Shown: positions 7,547-15,289 of the stretch, piece after piece
Numbering within the stretch: the first letter of the stretch is position 1
Layout: each line of letters starts with the position of its first letter
Origin: a virus
IMG/VR virus record: IMGVR_UViG_3300030616_000055
Coordinates: 1 to 35,901 of that record
Length of the DNA: 35,901 nt
Reading direction: 5' to 3' (one strand)
Program-made: the position numbers and the translations under genes
The notes under the pieces: generated by a model
What the model saw: only the letters and a program-made list of their open reading frames with translations
The model's database searches: none
Told to the model about the DNA's origin: nothing

Positions 7547-7858
7547 ATGAAGAGAATAATTTTTGTAATTGCTATTTTTTTTGTTGGTTGCTCAATTGAT
7601 AAACCAAACTTAATAAAAGATTATGCCGGACTATCAGAGGTTGAAAAAAAATTACAATACCGTTTTGATCGATGTTGTTATATGCAACAACACATAAAAA
7701 AAGATTTACGATGCACTGATCTTTTGATTGAAAATAGAAAAATAACAAATATTCTTGATTTTGACACCCTGCAGAAAAATGGTAAATTGCCTAAATTGTA
7801 TAACCAGAAAGGTGAATACTATATGACATTTGATGACTTTTATAAATATGTAAAATAG
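7547..7858 (+). CDS. Small lipoprotein, possible outer-membrane spanin
   Basis: This 103-residue protein begins MKRIIFVIAIFFVGCSID, a lipoprotein signal whose lipobox cysteine is C15 (VGC). The mature part is basic and helical, with two adjacent cysteines and another later (DRCCYMQQ, LRCTD) that may form disulfides. A lipoprotein placed directly after a single-helix protein at the end of a lysis cassette is the usual arrangement of a two-component spanin. The ATG at 7547 is preceded by AGGTG; an upstream ATG would spoil the signal peptide. An alternative is a superinfection-exclusion lipoprotein. Presence of this protein argues for a host with an outer membrane. Confidence 0.6.
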   Translation: MKRIIFVIAIFFVGCSIDKPNLIKDYAGLSEVEKKLQYRFDRCCYMQQHIKKDLRCTDLLIENRKITNILDFDTLQKNGKLPKLYNQKGEYYMTFDDFYKYVK

Positions 7859-7887
7859 TTGACAAATAAAAAGGATTGTACTAAATT
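7859..7887 (+). promoter_or_regulatory. Leaderless promoter for small YezD-like gene
   Basis: TTGACA at 7859-7864 overlaps the upstream stop codon; a 17-base spacer leads to TAAATT at 7882-7887. The ATG at 7895 follows seven bases later, at the expected +1, without a Shine-Dalgarno sequence. TTGACAAATAA and GTACTAAATTT are shared in register with the promoter at 3074. Confidence 0.7.
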
Positions 7888-7894
7888 TACATAA

Positions 7895-8023
7895 ATGGAT
7901 AAATTTATAAATTACATTCAGCGTCTTCTAAACGAAAAATTTACAGGACGCATTGAAATACAATTTAACAGAGGAGGCATCCAGAGAATCAGGAAAATAG
8001 AAGCTAAAGATATTATTATATAA
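7895..8023 (+). CDS. 42-residue DUF2292 (YezD)-like protein
   Basis: The product is a 42-residue basic peptide with a helix (DKFINYIQRLLNEKF) followed by a strand-turn-strand, TGRIEIQFNRGGIQRIRKIE. This is the pattern I know from the small DUF2292/YezD family, whose function is unknown. It has no ribosome binding site; its ATG coincides with the predicted transcription start of a strong sigma70-type promoter. A terminator follows at 8065-8098, so the gene is a monocistronic unit placed between the lysis genes and the head protease. I give the family name as a likeness, not a proven membership. Confidence 0.6.
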   Translation: MDKFINYIQRLLNEKFTGRIEIQFNRGGIQRIRKIEAKDIII

Positions 8024-8064
8024 TAAATCGGAATCTTTAACTCCTCTCTTTTTGAGAATCTTTT

Positions 8065-8098
8065 AAAATCCGTGCCTGAATAGGTGCGGATTTTTTTT
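8065..8098 (+). terminator. Rho-independent terminator
   Basis: AAAATCCG (8065-8072) pairs with CGGATTTT (8087-8094), with an inner TGCCT/AGGTG stem and a GAAT loop, followed by a run of T. It closes the unit begun at 7859. No convincing promoter stands between it and the head protease at 8114, so those genes need read-through or antitermination. Confidence 0.88.
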
Positions 8099-8113
8099 AT
8101 GGGATAAAAAATT

Positions 8114-9295
8114 ATGAAAATAATACCAATAAGCGGAATAATAGCGAACTTTGAAATGGAAAATGAGTCAAACGTCACGCCTGCATCATTGCGAAAGTCT
8201 CTTGATGCCGCCGGTGGTAATGACATACTCGTGACAATCAATTCCCCTGGTGGTGGCGTTTTTGCCGGCCTTGAAATGTTTTCACTACTCAAAAACTACC
8301 CGGGAAAAGTCGAAACAAGAATCGTCTCCCTTGCCGCCTCCATGGGTTCAGTCCTTGCCCTTGCCGGTGACAAAATGTCAGCAGAAAACACTGCTCTTTA
8401 TTTTATCCATAACGCTCAAAGTTACGCCGCCGGAGATTACAGGGAACTTGCTAAAGAATCTAAATGGCTGCGTGATATTTCCAACCTTATTGCAAACTTA
8501 TATGAAAAATATACGTCACTGACTTTTGACGAAGCCGTCGAACTCATGGACGCTGATTCTCAATTTTTTGGAAATGACCTTGAACTTCTCGGCTTTAATA
8601 TTGTAGAAACTGGTTCAAATATTAGCGAATCACAGGCCCGCATAAATGCTCGAATGAAATTTTCCGAAGTCGAAAATAAAATCAAGAATGAAAATTATAG
8701 TGATGACCTCGAAAAAGTAGCCGCATCACTTGATTATGAAAAATTCGGAATAAAGAAAAATCAAAATTTAAATAAAGCAGAAAATTTTGATTATGGCAAA
8801 AATTCATTTTCAATTGAACAACAAAATGCAATAAACCCCGCCTCAAACGCGGGCAAAAATAATACGGAGGATAAAACCATGAATTTTGAACAACTCATGG
8901 CCGAAAACCCCGCCGCGAAAATTGAGCATGATAAAATGCTTGCAGAACAATTTGAGGCGGGAAAAGCCGAAGCAGCCAAAGAATACGAAAGTCGTATCGA
9001 AGCCGCTTCAAACTTTCTGGACTCTGAAGAGTATCCAAAACAAATCAAAGACGTTGCAGTAAATGTAATTAAGGGGACCAATTCACTTGAAACACTTAAC
9101 ACTATGGTTGCATCAGTTGATATGTTTAAAGAAATGAACAAATCATCGGAGGCAAAAGCCGAAACAGAAACAGCCGGAGAAACACCAGGAGAACAGCCTC
9201 CCAAACTTTCAGAAAATGGCGAGATAAAATCAACTGATGATTTTCTTGCAGAAGTTCAGCGCGGTAAACAATCAGCAGGCGTGGAGGTAATCTAA
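8114..9295 (+). CDS. Head maturation protease (ClpP fold) with scaffold domain
   Basis: This 393-residue protein combines a ClpP/S49-type serine protease (about residues 1-165) with a scaffold-like C-terminal part. The protease shows INSPGGGVFAGLEMF (43 onward), nucleophile S76 in AASMGSVLALAGD, the histidine H99 in YFIHNAQSYAAGD, and an aspartate near 146-148. It would trim scaffold and capsid proteins during head maturation, like lambda gpC. Residues 256-393 are charged, helical and alanine- and glutamate-rich. An internal in-frame ATG at 8879 with GGAGG upstream should yield that part separately. The ATG at 8114 has only a weak GGGATAAA before it and follows a terminator closely. It ends TAATG, overlapping the decoration protein by one base. 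Confidence 0.92.
   Translation: MKIIPISGIIANFEMENESNVTPASLRKSLDAAGGNDILVTINSPGGGVFAGLEMFSLLKNYPGKVETRIVSLAASMGSVLALAGDKMSAENTALYFIHNAQSYAAGDYRELAKESKWLRDISNLIANLYEKYTSLTFDEAVELMDADSQFFGNDLELLGFNIVETGSNISESQARINARMKFSEVENKIKNENYSDDLEKVAASLDYEKFGIKKNQNLNKAENFDYGKNSFSIEQQNAINPASNAGKNNTEDKTMNFEQLMAENPAAKIEHDKMLAEQFEAGKAEAAKEYESRIEAASNFLDSEEYPKQIKDVAVNVIKGTNSLETLNTMVASVDMFKEMNKSSEAKAETETAGETPGEQPPKLSENGEIKSTDDFLAEVQRGKQSAGVEVI
8879..9295 (+). CDS. Nested in-frame scaffolding protein
   Basis: An ATG in the frame of the protease gene is preceded by ACGGAGGATAAAACC, a stronger ribosome binding site than the one at the start of the full gene. It would yield a 138-residue protein with an acidic helical middle (EQFEAGKAEAAKEYESRIEA) and an acidic, proline-bearing tail. 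This corresponds to lambda Nu3, made from within gene C, and would act as the internal scaffold for procapsid assembly. The same residues are also made as the C-terminal part of the full protease, which brings the protease into the procapsid. Nested synthesis is inferred from the site and from the lambda precedent. Confidence 0.72.
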   Translation: MNFEQLMAENPAAKIEHDKMLAEQFEAGKAEAAKEYESRIEAASNFLDSEEYPKQIKDVAVNVIKGTNSLETLNTMVASVDMFKEMNKSSEAKAETETAGETPGEQPPKLSENGEIKSTDDFLAEVQRGKQSAGVEVI

Positions 9296-9744
9296 TGGCC
9301 GTACAAATAACCAATGAAAACACCAATGTGCCTTTTATCCATAACGACGACTCACTTGTCAGGACCGGCACTATAGCCCAGGACGCTCAAAGGACAGAAG
9401 ACCTTCTTCAATACACTGTTCTTGCCTATAACGCGACAAATCAAAACTGGGTTCCGTTTATTGAACTGGCAGATACCGAAGGCGAATCAATGCCGCGTGG
9501 AATTTATCTCGGTGAAGACATTGACGCTGATGATCTCAAAGATGGCGACATTGAAGACGCGCTTATCCTTGTCGGTAACGCATATGTAAACAGGAATCTT
9601 GTAGTGTGGGATCAAGACCTGCAAACATCAGACTCAATCGTTAATCCCGCAACAGTTAACGCGACAAGCGCAGAAAATGCTCTTGTTGAAACCGCAGGAA
9701 TTTACCTCGAAGATTCAGAGGCAATTTCTGACTATGATCTTTAA
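9295..9744 (+). CDS. Head decoration protein, gpD-like
   Basis: This 149-residue acidic beta-rich protein occupies the place of lambda gpD, between the protease/scaffold gene and the major capsid gene. Features are an N terminus with TNENTNVPFIHNDDSLVRTG, a central GIYLGEDIDADDLKDGDIED and a C-terminal GNAYVNRNLVVWDQD, all typical in style of decoration-type phage proteins that bind capsid trimers and stabilise the DNA-filled head. The start ATG overlaps the protease stop by one base, with GGAGG just upstream. The next gene follows after 12 bases with its own AAGGAGAG. The family call is by synteny plus overall pattern. Confidence 0.8.
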   Translation: MAVQITNENTNVPFIHNDDSLVRTGTIAQDAQRTEDLLQYTVLAYNATNQNWVPFIELADTEGESMPRGIYLGEDIDADDLKDGDIEDALILVGNAYVNRNLVVWDQDLQTSDSIVNPATVNATSAENALVETAGIYLEDSEAISDYDL

Positions 9745-9756
9745 GGAGAGATAACA

Positions 9757-10980
9757 ATGGCAGTAACACCTAACGCAGTTGATGTATATAGCCGTTTTAT
9801 GGAGGAAATGTTTGATCTGAAAGACGTGATTGGCGTTTCGACCGTATGGCAACAGTTTTTCGGTAAGCCTCAATTTGGTAATAGTAAAACTATTTACTCA
9901 CCAAATTCAGAGGTTGTTGATATTGACCTGATGGGCGCGAACGAAAGGACCGCGCAGCTTATACCGCGTGGTTCTGACAGCCGCCATCTCGGGCCGATAC
10001 AAAGGAACACTACTACTCAATTTTTTAGCACCGTTTCACGGGTTTACCCCCTTGCTGAAGAAATGAGCGATATAACCGCTACGCAAATCAACAAACGTGT
10101 AGCCGGTGAAAACCCCTATGATGGACGCGACAAATTTGACCGAATGAGACGTCTTGCCCGTGAATATCACATGGAGCATATCAGGCGTTATGTTCGCCTA
10201 TTTGAAATTCTTGCAGGTTCTTCGCTTCTTGACGGCCAAATGCCAGCGATCCTCGGTACCGATAACGCCGATCTTGTTTATGACTGGGGAAGAAACGCAG
10301 GTAACTTTATTACTCCAGCAGTTCCTTGGAACAACACAAACGCTGATATCGTGGGCGATCTTGACGCTGCATTCGATCAAGCCCGTCAAGTTGGAAAAGT
10401 CAGGCCTAATGTTCTTTTTATGGCTGGTGATGTTGCACAGGCATTTTTTAACGATGCAACAATTCAGGAATTTGCCAACAACAGGCGAATAATGCTGGTT
10501 CAGGCCGGTATGATGGATGGCGTACCAGCTCAATTTTCTGATCTCGTATCAGCAGGTGCAGATTACAGGGGTTACATTCAAACGCCGCAGGGCCGACGCC
10601 TTGACCTGTTTACCTATAACGATTTTTACGATGACACCGACGGCAACAGCCAACCGTATATGCCTGATGGTTACGCATTCATGGCAAAATATGGCGCACG
10701 TTGTGACAGATACTTTGGACCTTCTGAAAGATTGCCACTTCTTTCTACTGACATGGCACTTTATACTGAAATGTTCGGATTTTCACCAGTTGCACTTCCA
10801 ATGCCTCAGAATATAAAGGGTGGTCAAATAATCACTCCTCAGATGTTCTATTGTGATGCTTACCGTTCAAACGATAATAAAAAAGTAACCATAAGAACTC
10901 AATCAGCGCCTATTTTTGCACCCACCGAAACAAACGCTTTTATCACATTTAGCGGACTTATCGAGAGTGACGCAAGCTAA
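9757..10980 (+). CDS. Major capsid protein, gpE family
   Basis: This 407-residue protein forms the shell of the head and should have the HK97 fold. It matches the lambda gpE type in outline: an N-terminal VYSRFMEEMFDLKDVIG, IDLMGANERTAQLIPRGSDS with RHLGPIQRNTTTQFF, a long charged helix with RMRRLAREYHMEHIRRYVRL, and a C-terminal region with YNDFYDDTDGNSQPYMPD and FGARCDRYFGP-like residues. It is longer than lambda gpE (341) by about 65 residues. AAGGAGAG precedes the ATG. It abuts the next gene with a one-base overlap. Codon use appears even and GC is higher here than in the small genes, fitting a highly expressed structural gene. Confidence 0.93.
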   Translation: MAVTPNAVDVYSRFMEEMFDLKDVIGVSTVWQQFFGKPQFGNSKTIYSPNSEVVDIDLMGANERTAQLIPRGSDSRHLGPIQRNTTTQFFSTVSRVYPLAEEMSDITATQINKRVAGENPYDGRDKFDRMRRLAREYHMEHIRRYVRLFEILAGSSLLDGQMPAILGTDNADLVYDWGRNAGNFITPAVPWNNTNADIVGDLDAAFDQARQVGKVRPNVLFMAGDVAQAFFNDATIQEFANNRRIMLVQAGMMDGVPAQFSDLVSAGADYRGYIQTPQGRRLDLFTYNDFYDDTDGNSQPYMPDGYAFMAKYGARCDRYFGPSERLPLLSTDMALYTEMFGFSPVALPMPQNIKGGQIITPQMFYCDAYRSNDNKKVTIRTQSAPIFAPTETNAFITFSGLIESDAS

Positions 10981-11288
10981 TGATTAAGTGGATTGACAAA
11001 CGGTCGGTTTTACGACAGGGAAAAAAAGTATATCGAGCGGGTGACGTTTTGCCCGCCGATCTACTATCAAAATCTCGTATTGATTATCTTTTAGAGGTCA
11101 ATAAAATTGAGATTGAAAAACAGGAAGTGGTGCAACCTGAAAAACATGAAAAAGAAACCGTCAAGAAAAGTAAACCAGGTAGAAAGAAAAAGCATGAAAA
11201 AATAGAATCTGTTATTGATGAAACAGAAACTATTGAATCAGGAGAAACAGAATCAGAGGTGACTACAGATGAAAGTCCCGAAGAATAA
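10980..11288 (+). CDS. Small neck-region protein with charged tail
   Basis: This 102-residue protein has a short N-terminal domain (VLRQGKKVYRAGDVLPADLL) of the kind often found just after capsid genes in phages: an SH3-like strand pattern containing 'GK.Y.AGD'. The rest is low-complexity and highly charged, first lysine-rich with a KPGRKKK motif and then almost wholly acidic with threonine, serine and glutamate. No enzymatic motif is seen. It overlaps both the capsid gene (one base) and the following small gene (20 bases). A minor head or connector component is likely from position, but I cannot assign a role. Confidence 0.7.
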   Translation: MIKWIDKRSVLRQGKKVYRAGDVLPADLLSKSRIDYLLEVNKIEIEKQEVVQPEKHEKETVKKSKPGRKKKHEKIESVIDETETIESGETESEVTTDESPEE

Positions 11289-11445
11289 AAAAGTTTACGT
11301 CGGCAAACGTAAATTCAAATCAGGCGAAAATTTGCCCGTTTACGTTTTACAAAAACATGATTTTAACCTAAAATCCCAGGAAGATGAAATTCTAAAATCA
11401 TATGAAAAAAGAAAACAGGGGAGACCTAAAAAACAAACATGGTAA
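11269..11445 (+). CDS. 58-residue basic protein of unknown function
   Basis: A small frame beginning ATGAAAGTC with AGAGGTG upstream gives a 58-residue, strongly basic product. It has a short strand region (KVYVGKRKFKSGENLPVYVL) and a C-terminal helix ending RKQGRPKKQTW. Its first part resembles the 'GK.F.SGE.LP' pattern of the protein encoded just upstream, and both end with a G-R-P/K-K motif, so the two may be diverged relatives. It overlaps the upstream gene by 20 bases and the downstream gene by seven. It fills what would otherwise be a gap in a compact operon, which supports it being real. No function is proposed. Confidence 0.65.
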   Translation: MKVPKNKKVYVGKRKFKSGENLPVYVLQKHDFNLKSQEDEILKSYEKRKQGRPKKQTW

Positions 11446-11852
11446 ATCTTAGAGCACAGGTTGAAAAAGATCTTGGCACCACTCTTGAAAAAGAATGGAA
11501 AATGCCAGTTGAGCTGACTTCTCCTGATGGAGTTACTCAGACTCACAGCCTTAATGACCCTGACTCATTACTCGGTGGCCAAGTGCTTTATTTTACCAGA
11601 CAAGAAAATCCGGTAACCGGTGAAATGATGATTGTCAATCAGCCGGTAGTAACATTAAGAATATCAAGTCTCGTTCGCGTTCCGGCAGATGGTGAAAAAT
11701 GGTACATCAAATTTCCGGTTTCACATGAAGCCGACGCAGATATGGAAGATTTTGTCTTTACATCTGATAGATCGAAAGAATCAGGAACTGATATCGGTTT
11801 TATCAGAATTTACCCACAAAGAATAGATAACGAATGCGGGCCAGTGTCATGA
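11439..11852 (+). CDS. Head-tail joining protein (predicted)
   Basis: This 137-residue protein starts with a helix (LRAQVEKDLGTTLEKEW) followed by strands carrying MPVELTSPDGVTQ, GGQVLYFTRQENPVTGEMM and PVVTLRISSLVRVPADGEKW. This arrangement resembles the neck proteins found between capsid and tail genes in lambda-head phages, such as the gpFII-like joining proteins; the RISSL...P motif with a following tryptophan recurs in that group as I know it. It is probably the protein that links the portal/adaptor ring to the tail. Its stop overlaps the ATG of the next gene (ATGA). The exact family name is uncertain. Confidence 0.6.
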   Translation: MVNLRAQVEKDLGTTLEKEWKMPVELTSPDGVTQTHSLNDPDSLLGGQVLYFTRQENPVTGEMMIVNQPVVTLRISSLVRVPADGEKWYIKFPVSHEADADMEDFVFTSDRSKESGTDIGFIRIYPQRIDNECGPVS

Positions 11853-12490
11853 TGAATTTTCGCATAGTCAAACAGGCGTTAATTGATACGCTCGGTGATG
11901 CAGCCGCTGAACGCTTTCATGTTATCGGATATCAGAGACAAAATAAATCGTCTTCGCAGGTGAAAAATAATTTACGCATGGTGCAATGTTATTTTTCAGA
12001 AGGCAATTTTCCAAAATCTGCAGGTCGAATGCGTGGACATAAAACACATGATTTACAAATTGAAATTGATTTATCAGCCAGTGCAGCGGCAACCGGTGAT
12101 TTATCTATTTTAGATAATCCGGCGGCCACGGCGATTCAAAAAGCGGCGGCAATGGCGGCGGTACAGGAAGCCGCACATAACGCCGATGTTTTAATTGACG
12201 AATTGATAGAGTATGTTTATCAAATCATCATGGACGCACGTAATGAAAATCTTGGTATAGAAACTGGTTTAATTTCAAATCGATGGATATCAAGAATCCA
12301 AAAAGACACATTATTAGAACGCGGTGATCTCGTTGTAAAAACGGCAAACTTGCGTTATGAGTGCAGAGTACAGGAAGACGTACTTGGCGACATAGGAAAC
12401 GAACCGGAGACGGTTGTTTTTAATTCCGGCATGGGTGGAGACATCGAAAGCGCCGGAGTGGAAATCGAAAATGATAATACGGAGGAATAG
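11849..12490 (+). CDS. Tail terminator/completion protein (predicted)
   Basis: The protein is 213 residues if started at the ATG at 11849, which overlaps the previous stop in ATGA; an upstream ATG at 11834 would add five residues. It begins MMNFRIVKQALIDTLGDAA, has an alanine-rich helical centre (NPAATAIQKAAAMAAVQEAA) and strands carrying ETGLISNRWISRIQKDTL and VVKTANLRYECRV, then an acidic tail. Location directly before the tail sheath matches the tail completion or terminator protein that caps the tube and joins it to the head. No strong ribosome binding site is seen before either ATG, consistent with translational coupling. The role is by synteny. Confidence 0.6.
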   Translation: MMNFRIVKQALIDTLGDAAAERFHVIGYQRQNKSSSQVKNNLRMVQCYFSEGNFPKSAGRMRGHKTHDLQIEIDLSASAAATGDLSILDNPAATAIQKAAAMAAVQEAAHNADVLIDELIEYVYQIIMDARNENLGIETGLISNRWISRIQKDTLLERGDLVVKTANLRYECRVQEDVLGDIGNEPETVVFNSGMGGDIESAGVEIENDNTEE

Positions 12491-12493
12491 TAA

Positions 12494-14068
12494 ATGACTA
12501 TTACACCTGCAAGCCTCGCAGCCGTTAACGGTGTCGGCGTAAGAAATGAACAATTTGCCGTCGGTGCGAGTATTATACCACAGAAAAATATAATTATCGG
12601 CACGTATGATGAAGGTACATTCACAGACCTTGACCCTAATGTGCCTTTCAGGGTTTTTTCGCCCGAAGACGTTGGAAGCAAAACCGGTTTCGGTTTTATG
12701 CTTCACAGACTTGCAAGGGCCGCAATGAAACCAGGAATCGTTGAAACATGGGTGATCCCGCAACCAGAGGGAGGCAGTGACCCGGATCAGGCAACCGGAG
12801 AGCTCGACTTTTCAGCAAGTGCCGATGTTGTAGCAGGTACCATCGCGCTTTATATCGCCGGTGACCGCGTGGCAATTGCAACCAGTGTAGACGATACCGG
12901 GATTATTATCGGTGGCAACGTTACCGATGAAATTAACGATAACGATGATTTGCCAGTCACAGCGGTTGACGGCGGTGACGGTACCGTTGCGCTTACCAGT
13001 AAATCAGGTGGAACATGGGGGAATGATATCGACCTTTCATTTTCACTTTCAGCAGGAGAATATCTTCCTGACGGCGTGGCATGTACAATTACCGATATGT
13101 CAGGCGGTGCCGGTGTTGGCGACATTCAGGACGCACTCGATGCGCTCGGTACCGGTGACGGCCAGAACGATGAATTTTTTACAAACCTGATTCACGGCTA
13201 TGGAGCTGATACCGCGACTCTTGACGCAATAAGCACATATAATGGACTCGGTAACGATTTTGTTGGTAACTACAAAAAAGAAATTGCCCGTCCGTTTAGG
13301 TCGCTTATTGGTGACACTACAGCAGACACAGCAGGATTAACAGCAGCGTTGGCATTTGCAGACCTGAGACGAGAAACAGACAGAACTAATGGTAAAATTT
13401 GTGTACCTGGTTCGCAATCTCACCCGCAAGAAATAGCAGCTCAAATGATTGGCGTTATGGCTGTGACAAACAGCACCCGCGCCGAAGAGGGTTACATTGA
13501 CAAACGTATAGACGGCGTATGGCCCGGTGACGTTGCTGATCGTTGGACTAATGACTATGACAACAGGGACGCCGCAGTCAGGGGCGGAGTATCAACAAGT
13601 TTTGTTAAAAACAACATTGTTTACGCTCAAAACATTATTACATTTTATCGCCCCGAATCGGTTGCAGTTGCAAGTAACGGTTACCGACCCATGAGAAACA
13701 TTTCAATTATTCAAAATCTGCTTTCAAATTTTAAAGCAAATTTTGAGCGCGAAAAATGGGATGGTATTTCAATCGTTGAAGATGTTACCGCTGTTTCAAA
13801 TGTCACAGACAGACTGAAAGCCCGCGATATTGACAGTGTTATTGACGACCTTGTATCCCTTGCTGATGCTTTCGCAGGTAACGCATGGTTGTATAATGCC
13901 AGCTACACGAAAGAACAATTGCAGGCAGGTGAAAAAGTTACACTGCGTGACGGTCTCACAGGTTTCGATATTACCTTCCCTGTGATACTTTCAGGCGAAG
14001 GTGGTATTTTTAACAGTGTCATAACGTTCGACACTTCAATAGCAATTCTCACCGCAGGAGGTGCATAA
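12494..14068 (+). CDS. Tail sheath protein
   Basis: This 524-residue protein forms the contractile sheath around the tail tube. It has the Mu-type sheath outline: an N-terminal SLAAVNGVGVRNEQFAVGAS, IIGTYDEG, an inserted beta-rich domain (about residues 90-200), the central PFRSLIGDTTADTAGLTAAL, and the conserved C-terminal IVYAQNIITFYRPESVAVAS with NYDNRDAAVRGG before it. The C-terminal domain is the part known to be conserved across contractile systems. Length is close to Mu gpL (495). A strong GGAGG precedes the ATG. It is followed after two bases by the tube gene, the usual partner. Confidence 0.93.
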   Translation: MTITPASLAAVNGVGVRNEQFAVGASIIPQKNIIIGTYDEGTFTDLDPNVPFRVFSPEDVGSKTGFGFMLHRLARAAMKPGIVETWVIPQPEGGSDPDQATGELDFSASADVVAGTIALYIAGDRVAIATSVDDTGIIIGGNVTDEINDNDDLPVTAVDGGDGTVALTSKSGGTWGNDIDLSFSLSAGEYLPDGVACTITDMSGGAGVGDIQDALDALGTGDGQNDEFFTNLIHGYGADTATLDAISTYNGLGNDFVGNYKKEIARPFRSLIGDTTADTAGLTAALAFADLRRETDRTNGKICVPGSQSHPQEIAAQMIGVMAVTNSTRAEEGYIDKRIDGVWPGDVADRWTNDYDNRDAAVRGGVSTSFVKNNIVYAQNIITFYRPESVAVASNGYRPMRNISIIQNLLSNFKANFEREKWDGISIVEDVTAVSNVTDRLKARDIDSVIDDLVSLADAFAGNAWLYNASYTKEQLQAGEKVTLRDGLTGFDITFPVILSGEGGIFNSVITFDTSIAILTAGGA

Positions 14069-14070
14069 AA

Positions 14071-14457
14071 ATGGCCAGTAATTCAGGGACAATAAGAAAA
14101 CTTGTTCTAGATGGCGTGTCATACGACGTGCCTGGAGACATCAACATAACGTTCAACAGATCAGCTTTTGAGATTGAAGGCGTACCAACAACGGGCCGCA
14201 CGATGTTTAAAATGACTCGTAGGGTTCCGACGCAGGAAGGTGTAGTAATTATGACCGACCCTGCTGAAGCTGAAAATCTCAATGACCTTTCAGAAAGGCT
14301 TGATTCTTTTCCGATAGCCGTAACGCTTGCGGATGATTCAACATACAGAACCACAGGGAAAATCAATTATGAATCATGGGAGACCGAAGAAAACAGGTCA
14401 ACCGTCGTAATTATTCCCGACAAAACTAAGGACGCTTGGACTCCTTTCTTAGCGTAA
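14071..14457 (+). CDS. Tail tube protein
   Basis: This 128-residue protein is the inner tube subunit. It follows the sheath directly, as in Mu (gpL then gpM), and has the size and strand-rich character of Mu-type tubes: KLVLDGVSYDVPGDINITFN at the start, then FEIEGVPTTGRTMFKMTRR and VTLADDSTYRTTGKINYESW. It polymerises as hexameric rings around the tape measure. CAGGAGGTGC precedes the ATG. Just after it lies a glycosyltransferase gene where the tail chaperone would be expected, which is unusual. Confidence 0.88.
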   Translation: MASNSGTIRKLVLDGVSYDVPGDINITFNRSAFEIEGVPTTGRTMFKMTRRVPTQEGVVIMTDPAEAENLNDLSERLDSFPIAVTLADDSTYRTTGKINYESWETEENRSTVVIIPDKTKDAWTPFLA

Positions 14458-14463
14458 AGTTTT

Positions 14464-15276
14464 ATGGCTATTGAACCGGTTTACATATTGATACGCACCA
14501 GCAACAGGCCGTTATTTTTTGAACGAATGATGGAAACAATACAAAAACAAACGTACAAAAATATTGTTACCATAGTTCACAGTGATGACCCGCGCGATCA
14601 ATATGTAACCGGGGATATAGTTATAAATGGATGCGCTTATGGTCCGGAGTTTGGAAACGGTACATATAATCTGTATAACAACCGGTTGCTTAGGAAAATA
14701 CCTTCTGGTGCCGGTTGGTATCATTTTATGGATGATGACGACGAATATTCAAGCGATACCGTAATTGAACATCTTGTAGAAAAATCAAAACGTGACCATG
14801 TTAACGTCGGTCGCGTGCAGCGGTGGAACGGTACTGTCTGGCCTCGACACTGGGGCGTGCAAAAAAGCTATCAAACAGAGTGCTTTTTTTTACATACTGA
14901 TCATAAAAATAAAGCTAAATGGTGGGGACACACCGGAGGAGATCATCATTATAGTAAACAGCTTACAAAAATTTTACCAGTAAACTGGATTGATGACCTT
15001 TTAATCTGTAAGGCTCAGGAAGGCAAAGGTCACGGAAGAAAACTTGACAAAGGAAATACTAAACCGGTTTTTGAAATTAAATCAGATGAAAAAATACCTG
15101 TTTTGGGATTAAAAAAACACAGAAAAGGAAAACAAAAATACTGGATAAGACAGGGTCATATAACGTGGCTAAAATATGACATAGCCGAAAAATACGAAAA
15201 GGAAGGCATTGTAAAAATTACACATTTTTCAAATCATGCGGGAAAAAAACCTGCTAAAAATATTTTCAATTTATAA
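14464..15276 (+). CDS. GT-A family glycosyltransferase inside tail operon
   Basis: This 270-residue protein looks like a GT2-type glycosyltransferase. It starts with a nucleotide-binding strand (PVYILIRTSNRPLFFERMM), continues with IQKQTYKNIVTIVHSDD, and carries the metal-binding motif in WYHFMDDDDEYSSD near residues 80-93. A histidine-rich GGDHHYSKQL and WIDDLLICKAQEGKGHGRK may belong to the active site. The last 70 residues are basic and unlike the family core. There is no membrane anchor or signal. It stands between tail tube and tail chaperone with no clear ribosome binding site of its own. Glycosylation of a virion tail or head protein, or of DNA or host surface sugars, is possible; context favours a virion protein but does not prove it. 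Confidence 0.8.
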   Translation: MAIEPVYILIRTSNRPLFFERMMETIQKQTYKNIVTIVHSDDPRDQYVTGDIVINGCAYGPEFGNGTYNLYNNRLLRKIPSGAGWYHFMDDDDEYSSDTVIEHLVEKSKRDHVNVGRVQRWNGTVWPRHWGVQKSYQTECFFLHTDHKNKAKWWGHTGGDHHYSKQLTKILPVNWIDDLLICKAQEGKGHGRKLDKGNTKPVFEIKSDEKIPVLGLKKHRKGKQKYWIRQGHITWLKYDIAEKYEKEGIVKITHFSNHAGKKPAKNIFNL

Positions 15277-15289
15277 GGAGTCCAAAAAA

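Noticed and set aside
12314-13125. Several minus-strand frames across the neck and sheath genes
   Set aside because: Antisense to strongly supported tail genes, without start signals.
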